From contig JAZUAN010000017.1 of the NCBI GenBank assembly GCA_045638005.1, positions 1-5,330 on the forward strand: DNA of 5,330 nt. Reading direction: 5' to 3'. This stretch comes from URNF01 sp045638005 (lineage in GTDB: Bacteria; Bacillota; Clostridia; Oscillospirales; Acutalibacteraceae). The notes beneath the pieces are model-generated. The model saw only the letters and a program-made list of their open reading frames with translations, ran no database searches and had not been told where the DNA came from. This document shows positions 1 through 5,330 of this stretch, one piece after another. The translations under genes and the position numbers were made by a program. Positions within the stretch are counted from its first letter, which is position 1. Each line of letters starts with the position of its first letter.

Positions 1-424
1 CATGGCTACGATCCGACTTGTTGAAGCCCAACACCACTGTGACAGTTTTGCCTGCCGCCAACAGTTTTTTGCAGAGGTTGTAAAGCGGCGGCACACCGAC
101 GCCACCGCCGATGAGCAACGCTCTGTCTCCACACTTGGTAATATCATAGCCGTTGCCAAGCCCCACCAGCACGTCAAGTTCGGTGCCGACAGGCATCTGC
201 GCCATTTTTTCGGTACCCTCACCTACCACCTTATAAATAAGGGTGATATCCGTATCCGAATAGTCACAAATGGAGATGGGACGGCGGAGATACAGCCCAT
301 CCAGTTTGAGATTAACAAACTGACCGGGCGCGGTGATCGCAGAGGTGTCCCCTGCAATCACCATTTTATATACAGTTTTGGTCAAAGCCACGTTTTCGGT
401 GACCGTATACATTCCTTGTGTCAT
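1..424 (-). CDS. pyrK: Dihydroorotate dehydrogenase B, electron-transfer subunit PyrK (N-terminal 141 codons, cut by window edge)
   Basis: PyrK is the FAD and [2Fe-2S] subunit that passes electrons from dihydroorotate oxidation by PyrD (FMN subunit) to NAD+, in the cytoplasm. What is seen: translation from 424 gives MTQGMYTVTENV at the N-terminus, a PGQFVNLKL segment at residues 33-41, the FAD-binding RRPISI at 47-52, YKVVGEGT at 64-71 (flavin phosphate contact region), VGLGNGY at 87-93 (GxLGxGF-like) and the nucleotide-binding LIGGGVGVPPL at 104-114. These follow the ferredoxin-reductase fold order of the family. The family is about 250-260 residues long, so roughly the first 55% is present. 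The cysteine cluster for the iron-sulfur centre lies beyond the window. The start is set by AGAGGG seven bases upstream; an ATG five bases earlier reads into a stop after two codons. It begins 12 nt after the carB stop, so it is cotranscribed. pyrD is the expected next gene (inference). Confidence 0.93.
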   Translation of the reverse strand, partial: MTQGMYTVTENVALTKTVYKMVIAGDTSAITAPGQFVNLKLDGLYLRRPISICDYSDTDITLIYKVVGEGTEKMAQMPVGTELDVLVGLGNGYDITKCGDRALLIGGGVGVPPLYNLCKKLLAAGKTVTVVLGFNKSDRSH

Positions 425-436
425 AGCATTTCCCTC

Positions 437-3400
437 TTATGCATCCACGGTAGAAATACCGAGGGTGGTTTCTTCCAGTACGTCTAAGAGCACCTTGACG
501 GTATCGAGCGCGGTGAAGATGGTGACATTATTTTCGGTCGCGATCTGACGGATTTGATGACCGTCGTTGCCGGCACCGGTGGAGCCGATATCCTTGGTGT
601 TGATCACATACGCGATATGACCCTGACGCAGCGCATTCGGAATTTCTTCACTGTCTTCGCTGATCTTTTTCAGTACATGGGTACGGATACCGTTCTTCTT
701 GAGGAAATTCGCGGTACCTGAGGTTGCTTGAATGTTGAAGCCGAGGTTGTAGAACCGACGAATAAGCGGCAACGCTTCCGCTTTATCGGCATCGGCGATG
801 GTCACCAGTACGGTACCGTAGTTTTGCATGTGCATACCGGATGCCTGCAACGCTTTATACAGCGCGCGGTTGAGTTTATCGTCGTAGCCGATCGCCTCAC
901 CGGTAGATTTCATTTCGGGAGACAGATATGCATCTAAACCATGCAGTTTATTGAAGGAGAACACCGGCGCTTTGACGTACCAACGTTTTTTCTCTTCGGG
1001 ATAGATATCAAAGATGCCTTGTTCTTTGAGAGACTTGCCGAGAATAACCTCTGTGGCAATATCAGCCAAGGAATAGCCGGTCGCTTTGGATAAGAACGGC
1101 ACCGTGCGGGAAGAACGCGGGTTCACTTCGATGATAAATACATTGTCGTCATCATCCACGATAAACTGGATGTTATAAAGACCGACAATACCGATACCCA
1201 ACCCTAATTTTTTTGCATACTGCAGGATGATGCCTTTGACCTTATTAGAGATACTGAAGGTGGGATACACGCTGATGGAGTCGCCCGAGTGGACACCCGT
1301 GCGCTCGACCAGTTCCATGATGCCGGGTACAAACACGTCTCTGCCGTCGCAGATCGCGTCAATCTCCACCTCTCGACCCTGGATATATTTGTCAACCAGA
1401 ACAGGCTTATCTTCGTCGATCTCTACCGCGGTGCGGAGATAATGACGGAGCTGATCTTCGTTGGCAACGATCTGCATCGCGCGACCGCCCAGCACGAAGG
1501 AAGGACGAACGAGGACAGGATAACCGATCTCAGCAGCGGCTTTAATACCATCCTCAATCTTGGTGACAGCCTGACCTTTTGCACGCGGAATATCCAATTC
1601 GTTCAAAAGATTTTCGAACGCGTTGCGGTCTTCCGCTTTGTCAATAGCAGCACAGTCGGTGCCGATGATCTTCACGCCGCGGTCGGTGAGCGGCTGGGCC
1701 AGGTTGATAGCAGTCTGACCGCCGAGGGAAGCTACAACACCTTCGGGGTTCTCAAACTCGATGATGTTCATCACGTCTTCGGGGGTGAGCGGCTCAAAAT
1801 ACAGCTTATCCGCCGTAGTATAGTCGGTGGAAACCGTCTCGGGGTTATTATTGATGATAATCGCTTCGTAACCGGAATTTTTAATGGTGGCTACCGCGTG
1901 CACGGTAGAGTAGTCAAATTCGACACCCTGACCGATGCGCATGGGGCCTGCGCCCAACACCACAATCTTCTTCTTATCGGTGAGGCGAGACGCGTTCTCG
2001 CCGGTGTAGGAGGAGTAGAAATACGGGATATAGGCATTTGTATGGCAGGTATCTACCATTTTGAACGCGGGGAACATGTTGTGCGTTTTACGGAAGTTAT
2101 ACACATCCAGTTCAGCACACTTCCACATACGAGCAACATATTTATCGCTAAATCCCATTTTCTTGGCAGCAAGCAACACGTCTGCATTTTCAACGTTCGC
2201 TTTGAGTGTTTCTTCCATATCCACAATGCGTTTGATCGCTTCAAGGAAGAATTCGGTGATCTCGGTGATCTTATGGATCTCCTCAATGCTCACACCGCGG
2301 GCAAGCAGTTCGGCAATCGCAAAAATGTTGTCAGAACGGAATTCCGTAATATAGCTGAGCAGTTCGTCGTTGCTCATGTTATCGAATTTAGCATGATAAA
2401 CATGGTTCACACCGATTTCAAGCGAACGGGTACCTTTGAGCAACGCTTCTTCCAAGGTGGAACCAATACCCATCACTTCACCGGTCGCTTTCATCTGGGT
2501 GCCGAGTTTATTGGTGGCGCTGGTGAATTTATCAAACGGGAAACGCGGCAGCTTCGCAATGACATAGTCAAGGCGAGGCTCAAACGCCGCATTGGTGTTG
2601 GCGATCGCGATCTCCTCTAAGGTCATACCCACCGCAATTTTTGCGGTCACGCGGGCAATCGGATAGCCGCTCGCTTTAGACGCCAAAGCGGACGAACGAG
2701 ACACGCGCGGATTAACCTCAATGAGGTAGTATTCGCTCGAATGAGGGTTAAGTGCGAACTGCACGTTACAGCCACCCTCAATTTTAAGCTCCTTAATAAG
2801 CTTGATAGCACTGTCGTTGAGCATTTTCAGATCATGGTCACTCAGCGTCATGACGGGAGCAACCACGATAGAGTCGCCGGTGTGCACACCAACGGGATCG
2901 ATGTTTTCCATACCGCAGATGGTGATGGCATGTCCTGCCGAGTCGCGCATAACCTCAAATTCGATCTCTTTATAGCCTTTGACGCTCTTTTCGATCAGCA
3001 CCTGATGTACGGGAGACAGCTTGAACGCGTTGAGACCCACCGCAACCAGTTCTTCCTCGTTATATGCAAAACCGCCGCCGGTGCCGCCAAGGGTAAACGC
3101 CGGACGCAGTACAACGGGGTAGCCGATGCGCGCCGCCGCTTCTTTCGCTTCTTCGATGCTATATGTGATTTCAGAGGGAATGGTAGGCTCACCGATAGAC
3201 TGGCAGAGTTCTTTAAACAATTCTCTGTCTTCTGCGCGCTCGATACTCTCGCTGTTGGTGCCGAGCAGTTCAACACCGCATTCCTTCAGCACGCCTTTTT
3301 TCTCCAGCTGCATCGCAAGGTTAAGACCTGTCTGACCGCCGATACCGGGAACGATAGCGTCCGGACGCTCATACCGCAAAATCTTCGCGATATATTCGAG

Positions 3401-3610
3401 GGTCAGCGGTTCCATATACACCTTATCCGCGATGGTGGTATCGGTCATGATGGTAGCGGGGTTAGAGTTGCACAGCACCACCTCATAGCCTTCCTCTTTC
3501 AGTGCGAGACACGCCTGGGTGCCCGCATAGTCAAATTCAGCCGCCTGGCCGATCACGATCGGACCGGAGCCGATGATCAGAATCTTTTTGATGTCAGTTC
3601 TCTTTGCCAT
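437..3610 (-). CDS. carB: Carbamoyl-phosphate synthase, large (ammonia/ATP-using) subunit
   Basis: CarB makes carbamoyl phosphate from bicarbonate, two ATP and ammonia that the CarA glutaminase subunit supplies. The product is 1057 residues from the chosen start, normal for the family (about 1060-1075). It shows the duplicated ATP-grasp layout. The first half has GSGPIVIGQA at 14-23, Arg129 and Arg169, TLGGTGGG at 173-180, and the metal ligands Glu298 and Asn300 in LIEVNPR. A helical middle domain spans roughly 400-545. The second half has GAGPMRIGQG near 553-562, Arg702 in RPSFVLGGRAM, and Glu828/Asn830 in IIEVNPR. A C-terminal MGS-like allosteric domain starts near 932, with ATSGTANFL at 962-970 and VINT at 1002-1005, the region that binds UMP in relatives. 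No key residue looks missing. It resembles the pyrimidine-specific enzyme of Bacillus (inference from remembered sequence). A start six bases upstream is possible but poorly spaced from the ribosome binding site. No carA lies next to it on the pyrC side. Confidence 0.97.
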   Translation of the reverse strand: MAKRTDIKKILIIGSGPIVIGQAAEFDYAGTQACLALKEEGYEVVLCNSNPATIMTDTTIADKVYMEPLTLEYIAKILRYERPDAIVPGIGGQTGLNLAMQLEKKGVLKECGVELLGTNSESIERAEDRELFKELCQSIGEPTIPSEITYSIEEAKEAAARIGYPVVLRPAFTLGGTGGGFAYNEEELVAVGLNAFKLSPVHQVLIEKSVKGYKEIEFEVMRDSAGHAITICGMENIDPVGVHTGDSIVVAPVMTLSDHDLKMLNDSAIKLIKELKIEGGCNVQFALNPHSSEYYLIEVNPRVSRSSALASKASGYPIARVTAKIAVGMTLEEIAIANTNAAFEPRLDYVIAKLPRFPFDKFTSATNKLGTQMKATGEVMGIGSTLEEALLKGTRSLEIGVNHVYHAKFDNMSNDELLSYITEFRSDNIFAIAELLARGVSIEEIHKITEITEFFLEAIKRIVDMEETLKANVENADVLLAAKKMGFSDKYVARMWKCAELDVYNFRKTHNMFPAFKMVDTCHTNAYIPYFYSSYTGENASRLTDKKKIVVLGAGPMRIGQGVEFDYSTVHAVATIKNSGYEAIIINNNPETVSTDYTTADKLYFEPLTPEDVMNIIEFENPEGVVASLGGQTAINLAQPLTDRGVKIIGTDCAAIDKAEDRNAFENLLNELDIPRAKGQAVTKIEDGIKAAAEIGYPVLVRPSFVLGGRAMQIVANEDQLRHYLRTAVEIDEDKPVLVDKYIQGREVEIDAICDGRDVFVPGIMELVERTGVHSGDSISVYPTFSISNKVKGIILQYAKKLGLGIGIVGLYNIQFIVDDDDNVFIIEVNPRSSRTVPFLSKATGYSLADIATEVILGKSLKEQGIFDIYPEEKKRWYVKAPVFSFNKLHGLDAYLSPEMKSTGEAIGYDDKLNRALYKALQASGMHMQNYGTVLVTIADADKAEALPLIRRFYNLGFNIQATSGTANFLKKNGIRTHVLKKISEDSEEIPNALRQGHIAYVINTKDIGSTGAGNDGHQIRQIATENNVTIFTALDTVKVLLDVLEETTLGISTVDA

Positions 3611-3618
3611 TTTCATTT

Positions 3619-3624
3619 CCTCCT
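3619..3624 (-). promoter_or_regulatory. carB ribosome binding site, decides the start codon
   Basis: A perfect AGGAGG precedes two in-frame ATGs. The upstream ATG (3614-3616) lies only 2 nt from it, too close for normal initiation, while the downstream ATG (3608-3610) lies 8 nt away. The downstream start gives MAKRTDIKK, which also matches the usual CarB N-terminus (M-P/A-K-R), so it is preferred; the longer form would add Met-Lys. Confidence 0.85.
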
Positions 3625-3652
3625 AATTACACAATCACATATATCTCATGCA

Positions 3653-4861
3653 TCAGCGGTACACAACCTTACCGTCGCAAACCGTCAACACACATTTTCC
3701 ATATACTTCTTTTCCCGCAAACGGGGTGCTTCTGCCTTTTGTCACAAATGTTTCAGGATCTATATTGTACAAGACATTTAAATCATACACGCAAAAGTCC
3801 TCCGTATCGGGCATACTAAACCGTCTGCGCGGATTGATCGCCATAACCTCTATCAATTTCTCAAGAGGGATAACACCTTTTTTTACCAACTCGGTATACA
3901 GCACCGGAAAAGCAGTTTCCAAGCCCACGACGCCCATTGCGCTTCCCGCAAGGCCCTTTGCTTTCTCCTCCGCACTATGCGGCGCATGGTCGGTTGCGAT
4001 CATATCAATAGTGCCGTCCACCAAGCCTTCTACAAGCGCTTCGCGGTCAGCGGGCGAACGCAGCGGCGGATTCATTTTAAATCTGCCGTCTTCTTGCAGG
4101 AAACTGTCATCCATCGTCAAATAGTGTGGACCGGTCTCGCAGGTGATATCCACGCCGCTTTTCTTCGCATCGCGGATAAGCTGCACGCTTTCCTTGGTGG
4201 AAATATGGCAAACGTGGTATTTACAGCCGGTTTCAGCGGCAAGCTTTATGTCCCGCTCGATGGGTTTCCATTCGCTTTCGCTGCAAATCCCCTTGTGCCC
4301 GTGCGCTCTTGCATACGCGCCGTCGTGGATATAGCCACCGTGCAGCAACGTGTTATCTTCACAGTGCGCGGACAACACTTTATTCAACGCTTTGATGCGC
4401 TGCATTGCTTCCCGCATCATGCCTGCGTCCTGCACCCCTTTGCCATCATCCGAAAAGCCGATTACGTACGGTGCCATTTCTTCGAGAGCAGCCATGGTCT
4501 CTCCTTTTTCATCCACCGTGATGGCACCGAAAGGATGTACGCGGATAATCGCATCGTTTTTGATGGCATCCAGTTGCGGCTGTAATTTTTCAAGACAGTC
4601 AGGAACCGGATTTAAATTGGGCATAGTACAAACATCGGTATATCCGCCCGCGGCAGCGGCAGCGGAACCGGTCGCGGTGGTTTCCTTATACAAAAAACCC
4701 GGCTCTCTGAAATGTACATGTACATCACAAAAAGTCGGGAAAAGGAAACAATTAGAAAAAGAGACAGCATCACCGTCGCCAAAAAGGGGGTGCGCTGCCA
4801 ACGGCACGCTCAAAAGCTTGCCGTTCTCATATTGCATACAATTTTGCAGCTTGAGTTCCAT
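3653..4861 (-). CDS. pyrC: Dihydroorotase, class I (zinc amidohydrolase)
   Basis: PyrC cyclises N-carbamoyl-L-aspartate to L-dihydroorotate in the cytoplasm, the third step of de novo pyrimidine synthesis. The protein is 402 residues, slightly shorter than the roughly 425-430 typical of Gram-positive class I enzymes; the shortening seems to lie mostly before the first metal motif. Visible amidohydrolase signature: DVHVHFREPG at 46-55 with metal ligands His48 and His50, MPN at 80-82 (substrate Asn82), FSDDGK at 136-141 (bridging Asp 138 or 139), AHCED with His166, HVCHIST with His219, the substrate loop NPPLR at 264-268, and ATDHAPH with catalytic Asp291. All expected ligands are present, so it should be active rather than one of the inactive class I homologues. 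The start is supported by GGAGG six bases upstream. It is the first gene after the pyr promoter and attenuator. The gap to carB is 42 nt with no terminator, so the two are cotranscribed. Confidence 0.96.
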   Translation of the reverse strand: MELKLQNCMQYENGKLLSVPLAAHPLFGDGDAVSFSNCFLFPTFCDVHVHFREPGFLYKETTATGSAAAAAGGYTDVCTMPNLNPVPDCLEKLQPQLDAIKNDAIIRVHPFGAITVDEKGETMAALEEMAPYVIGFSDDGKGVQDAGMMREAMQRIKALNKVLSAHCEDNTLLHGGYIHDGAYARAHGHKGICSESEWKPIERDIKLAAETGCKYHVCHISTKESVQLIRDAKKSGVDITCETGPHYLTMDDSFLQEDGRFKMNPPLRSPADREALVEGLVDGTIDMIATDHAPHSAEEKAKGLAGSAMGVVGLETAFPVLYTELVKKGVIPLEKLIEVMAINPRRRFSMPDTEDFCVYDLNVLYNIDPETFVTKGRSTPFAGKEVYGKCVLTVCDGKVVYR

Positions 4862-4867
4862 TTCGTT

Positions 4868-4872
4868 CCTCC
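4868..4872 (-). promoter_or_regulatory. pyrC ribosome binding site
   Basis: GGAGG is six bases upstream of the pyrC ATG. It directly follows the terminator U-tract and a GTTTGG segment (4871-4876) that overlaps its first two G residues. GTTTGG is complementary to CCAAAC at 4901-4906, so leader folding could also partly affect access to this site (inference). Confidence 0.8.
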
Positions 4873-4904
4873 AAACAAAAAAACCTTACCGGAAGGCAAG
4901 GTTT
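4873..4904 (-). terminator. Rho-independent terminator in the pyr leader (attenuator)
   Basis: On the minus strand AAACCTTGCC (4904-4895) pairs with GGTAAGGTTT (4890-4881): ten base pairs including one G-U in RNA, around a TTCC loop. It is followed by an uninterrupted T run and then GTTT. It lies between the promoter and the pyrC ribosome binding site, so it can only act as a conditional stop for the operon. No gene ends immediately upstream of it on this strand. Confidence 0.9.
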
Positions 4905-4966
4905 GGTACAGCAAAAGGGCAGAATACCATACAGTATCCCCGCACTCACTCGTATGACCAAATCTT
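4898..4966 (-). promoter_or_regulatory. Antiterminator helix of the pyr leader
   Basis: AAGATTTGGT (4966-4957) can pair with ACCAAACCTT (4907-4898) at nine of ten positions, with one A-C mismatch. The second strand contains seven bases of the 5' arm of the terminator, so both cannot form together. The pairing may continue inward through CATAC (4956-4952) with GTATG (4932-4928). The remaining loop includes a run of four T residues at 4915-4912 (minus-strand CCCTTTTGC). Confidence 0.75.
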
Positions 4967-4995
4967 GCGGATGTCTCGCATCCAGTTAAAGATTT
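4960..4995 (-). promoter_or_regulatory. Anti-antiterminator hairpin, candidate PyrR-binding loop (divergent)
   Basis: A lower stem AAATCTT (4995-4989) with AAGATTT (4966-4960) encloses an asymmetric internal loop (TAACT on the 5' side, GC on the 3' side) and an upper stem GGATG (4983-4979) with CATCC (4973-4969), capped by CGAGA. Two stems with a 5'-heavy internal bulge are the layout of a PyrR-binding loop. The usual consensus ARUCCNGNGAGGYU with a six-base CNGNGA loop is only partly met: the GNGA core is present, but the flanking bases differ and the loop closes to five bases. The 3' arm is the same segment that builds the antiterminator. Confidence 0.68.
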
Positions 4996-5006
4996 TATTT
5001 TCTATG

Positions 5007-5035
5007 ATAATAGCACAATCAAGTGTATTTGTCAA
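5007..5035 (-). promoter_or_regulatory. Sigma-A-type promoter of the pyr operon
   Basis: A perfect -35 TTGACA (5035-5030), a 17-bp spacer and a -10 TATTAT (5012-5007) with an extended -10 TG one base before it. Start of transcription is expected around 5000-5002. Its near-consensus quality suggests that control is exerted mainly after initiation, by the attenuator. Confidence 0.9.
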
Positions 5036-5164
5036 CCTCATATTTACATTATTATACACACTTTTTACCATATATTGTTATTTAATTATCAAGCACCACT
5101 ATATTTTCTGCTTTTTGAACAAAAAACAACTTTGTTTTTCTACGTTTAGGACAGCGAAATTGTT
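5036..5164. other. AT-rich divergent intergenic spacer
   Basis: This 129-bp stretch between the two -35 elements is about one quarter G+C by count and has no supported gene. It holds A and T runs, including an AAAAACAA / TTGTTTTT inverted repeat at 5122-5139 with almost no loop, and a TATAAT on the minus strand at 5056-5051 without a convincing -35. The runs could bend DNA or help RNA polymerase binding, but nothing here is firmly assignable. Confidence 0.6.
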
Positions 5165-5193
5165 TTGACTTTCACTCTGTTTTATGGTAGAAT
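5165..5193 (+). promoter_or_regulatory. Sigma-A-type promoter of the rightward gene
   Basis: -35 TTGACT (5165-5170), a 17-bp spacer and -10 TAGAAT (5188-5193), preceded by an extended -10 TGG (5185-5187). Transcription should start near 5200, leaving a leader of about 57 nt before the ATG at 5257. The -10 lies inside the palindrome at 5185-5200. Confidence 0.85.
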
Positions 5194-5200
5194 TCTACCA
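5185..5200. promoter_or_regulatory. Perfect 16-bp palindrome over the -10 element, candidate operator
   Basis: TGGTAGAATTCTACCA is its own reverse complement over all 16 bases. It begins at the extended -10 TG and ends at about the transcription start. A dimeric repressor bound here would block RNA polymerase directly. The regulator is not recognised. Only one strand has a matching -35, so the palindrome does not create a bidirectional promoter. A second, shorter inverted repeat, CAATAT-G-ATATTG (5199-5211), follows at once. Confidence 0.65.
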
Positions 5201-5238
5201 ATATGATATTGTGGGTAGGATTTGGTTTTTCTGTCAAC

Positions 5239-5247
5239 AGGAGGTGA
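5239..5247 (+). promoter_or_regulatory. Ribosome binding site of the rightward gene
   Basis: AGGAGGTGA is a near-complete complement of the 16S rRNA 3' end. It is 9 nt from the ATG at 5257 counted from its last base. A GTG at 5244-5246 hits a stop after three codons, so the ATG is the start. Confidence 0.85.
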
Positions 5248-5256
5248 CCGCGTAAC

Positions 5257-5330
5257 ATGAAAAAGGTGGATGCTGCCATCAAAAAAGAAACCCTGTATAT
5301 CGCAGCGGTCGTACTGCTTTTGAGTGTGCT
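5257..5330 (+). CDS. N-terminus of a probable small membrane protein, function not established (cut by window edge)
   Basis: Only 24 codons and two bases are visible. The peptide begins MKKVDAAIKKETLYIAA and then runs into a hydrophobic stretch (about residues 14-24, IAAVVLLLSV) that looks like the start of a first transmembrane helix. The lysine-rich, short cytoplasmic head suggests an inner-membrane protein rather than a secreted one. The strong promoter, palindromic operator candidate and excellent ribosome binding site show it is a real, expressed gene, transcribed away from the pyr operon. The KKETLYIAA start recalls small membrane proteins found ahead of ATP synthase genes in Clostridia (ATP synthase subunit I-like). 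That is a guess from memory and would need the genes to the right. Confidence 0.72.
   Translation, partial: MKKVDAAIKKETLYIAAVVLLLSV

Larger units (their letters stand above)
4862..5001 (-). promoter_or_regulatory. pyrC-carB-pyrK 5' leader: transcription attenuator of PyrR-type architecture
   Basis: About 140 nt of untranslated leader separates the expected transcription start (near 5000-5002) from the pyrC start codon. It can fold in two exclusive ways. In one, an early hairpin (4960-4995) forms and leaves the terminator (4881-4904) free, so transcription stops before pyrC. In the other, the 3' arm of the early hairpin pairs with 4898-4907, which takes the 5' arm of the terminator, and transcription continues. 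Pyr operons of Firmicutes are known to use this scheme with PyrR bound to UMP or UTP stabilising the early hairpin. PyrR as the actual regulator is inference, because pyrR is not in the window and the loop sequence is not canonical. The helices were found by eye, not by energy calculation. Confidence 0.82.

Noticed and set aside
2..487. Plus-strand frame opposite pyrK and the end of carB
   Set aside because: The minus strand carries clear PyrK motifs with a ribosome binding site; the plus frame shows none.
1289..2620. 443-codon open frame on the plus strand opposite carB
   Set aside because: It is antisense to a fully conserved carB, has no family motif or ribosome binding site, and its composition is what the reverse of a GC-balanced coding frame gives.
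2741..3781. 346-codon plus-strand frame opposite carB and the pyrC 3' end
   Set aside because: It spans the pyrC-carB junction antisense to both, with no recognisable domain or initiation signal.
3977..4585. Plus-strand frames inside pyrC (also 3648-4124 and 4350-5168)
   Set aside because: They are shadows of the pyrC frame. The last one runs on into the attenuator and both promoters, which argues against coding.
5051..5079. Second minus-strand promoter with TATAAT at 5056-5051
   Set aside because: The matching -35 position reads AACAAT, there is no extended -10, and the promoter at 5007-5035 is far better.
5122..5139. AAAAACAA / TTGTTTTT inverted repeat as a terminator
   Set aside because: The stem is almost all A-T with a two-base loop and no gene ends nearby; it is more likely a chance A/T run.
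1..5330. CRISPR arrays, tRNA or rRNA genes, insertion sequences, phage or defence genes
   Set aside because: No repeated spacer pattern, RNA gene signature, transposase or terminal repeats were seen; the window is a housekeeping biosynthetic operon.

Overview
The window carries part of a de novo pyrimidine biosynthesis operon on the minus strand, read from right to left: pyrC (dihydroorotase), carB (carbamoyl-phosphate synthase large subunit), then the first 141 codons of pyrK (electron-transfer subunit of dihydroorotate dehydrogenase B), which runs off the left edge. The three genes are tightly packed, with gaps of 42 and 12 nt, good Shine-Dalgarno sequences and no internal terminator, so they are almost certainly one transcript. 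At the right edge a divergent plus-strand gene begins. Only its first 24 codons are visible, and they look like the start of a small membrane protein.

The organism is most likely a Gram-positive member of the Firmicutes, probably class Clostridia and possibly an Oscillospirales-type gut bacterium. The reasons are strong AGGAGG-type ribosome binding sites, near-consensus sigma-A promoters with extended -10 elements, a CarB close to the Bacillus pyrimidine enzyme as I remember it, a class I dihydroorotase, and a PyrK (found with NAD-linked dihydroorotate dehydrogenase B). The lineage is inference; no 16S or other marker is present.

The most informative non-coding part is 4862-5035. A textbook promoter (TTGACA, 17 bp, TATTAT) drives a leader of about 140 nt ahead of pyrC. 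The leader holds three mutually exclusive RNA helices: an early hairpin (anti-antiterminator), an antiterminator formed between the 3' arm of that hairpin and a distant segment, and a rho-independent terminator just upstream of the pyrC ribosome binding site. This is the architecture of PyrR-type attenuation, but the apical loop of the early hairpin does not match the usual PyrR-binding consensus. It is therefore either a diverged PyrR site or a different sensor.

Upstream lies an AT-rich divergent intergenic stretch (5036-5164). It is followed by a plus-strand promoter (TTGACT, 17 bp, TAGAAT) whose -10 element sits inside a perfect 16-bp palindrome, a likely operator for an unidentified regulator. 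Together, PyrC, CarB and PyrK cover carbamoyl phosphate formation, ring closure to dihydroorotate and electron transfer during oxidation to orotate. CarA, PyrB, PyrD, PyrE, PyrF and PyrR are not in the window.
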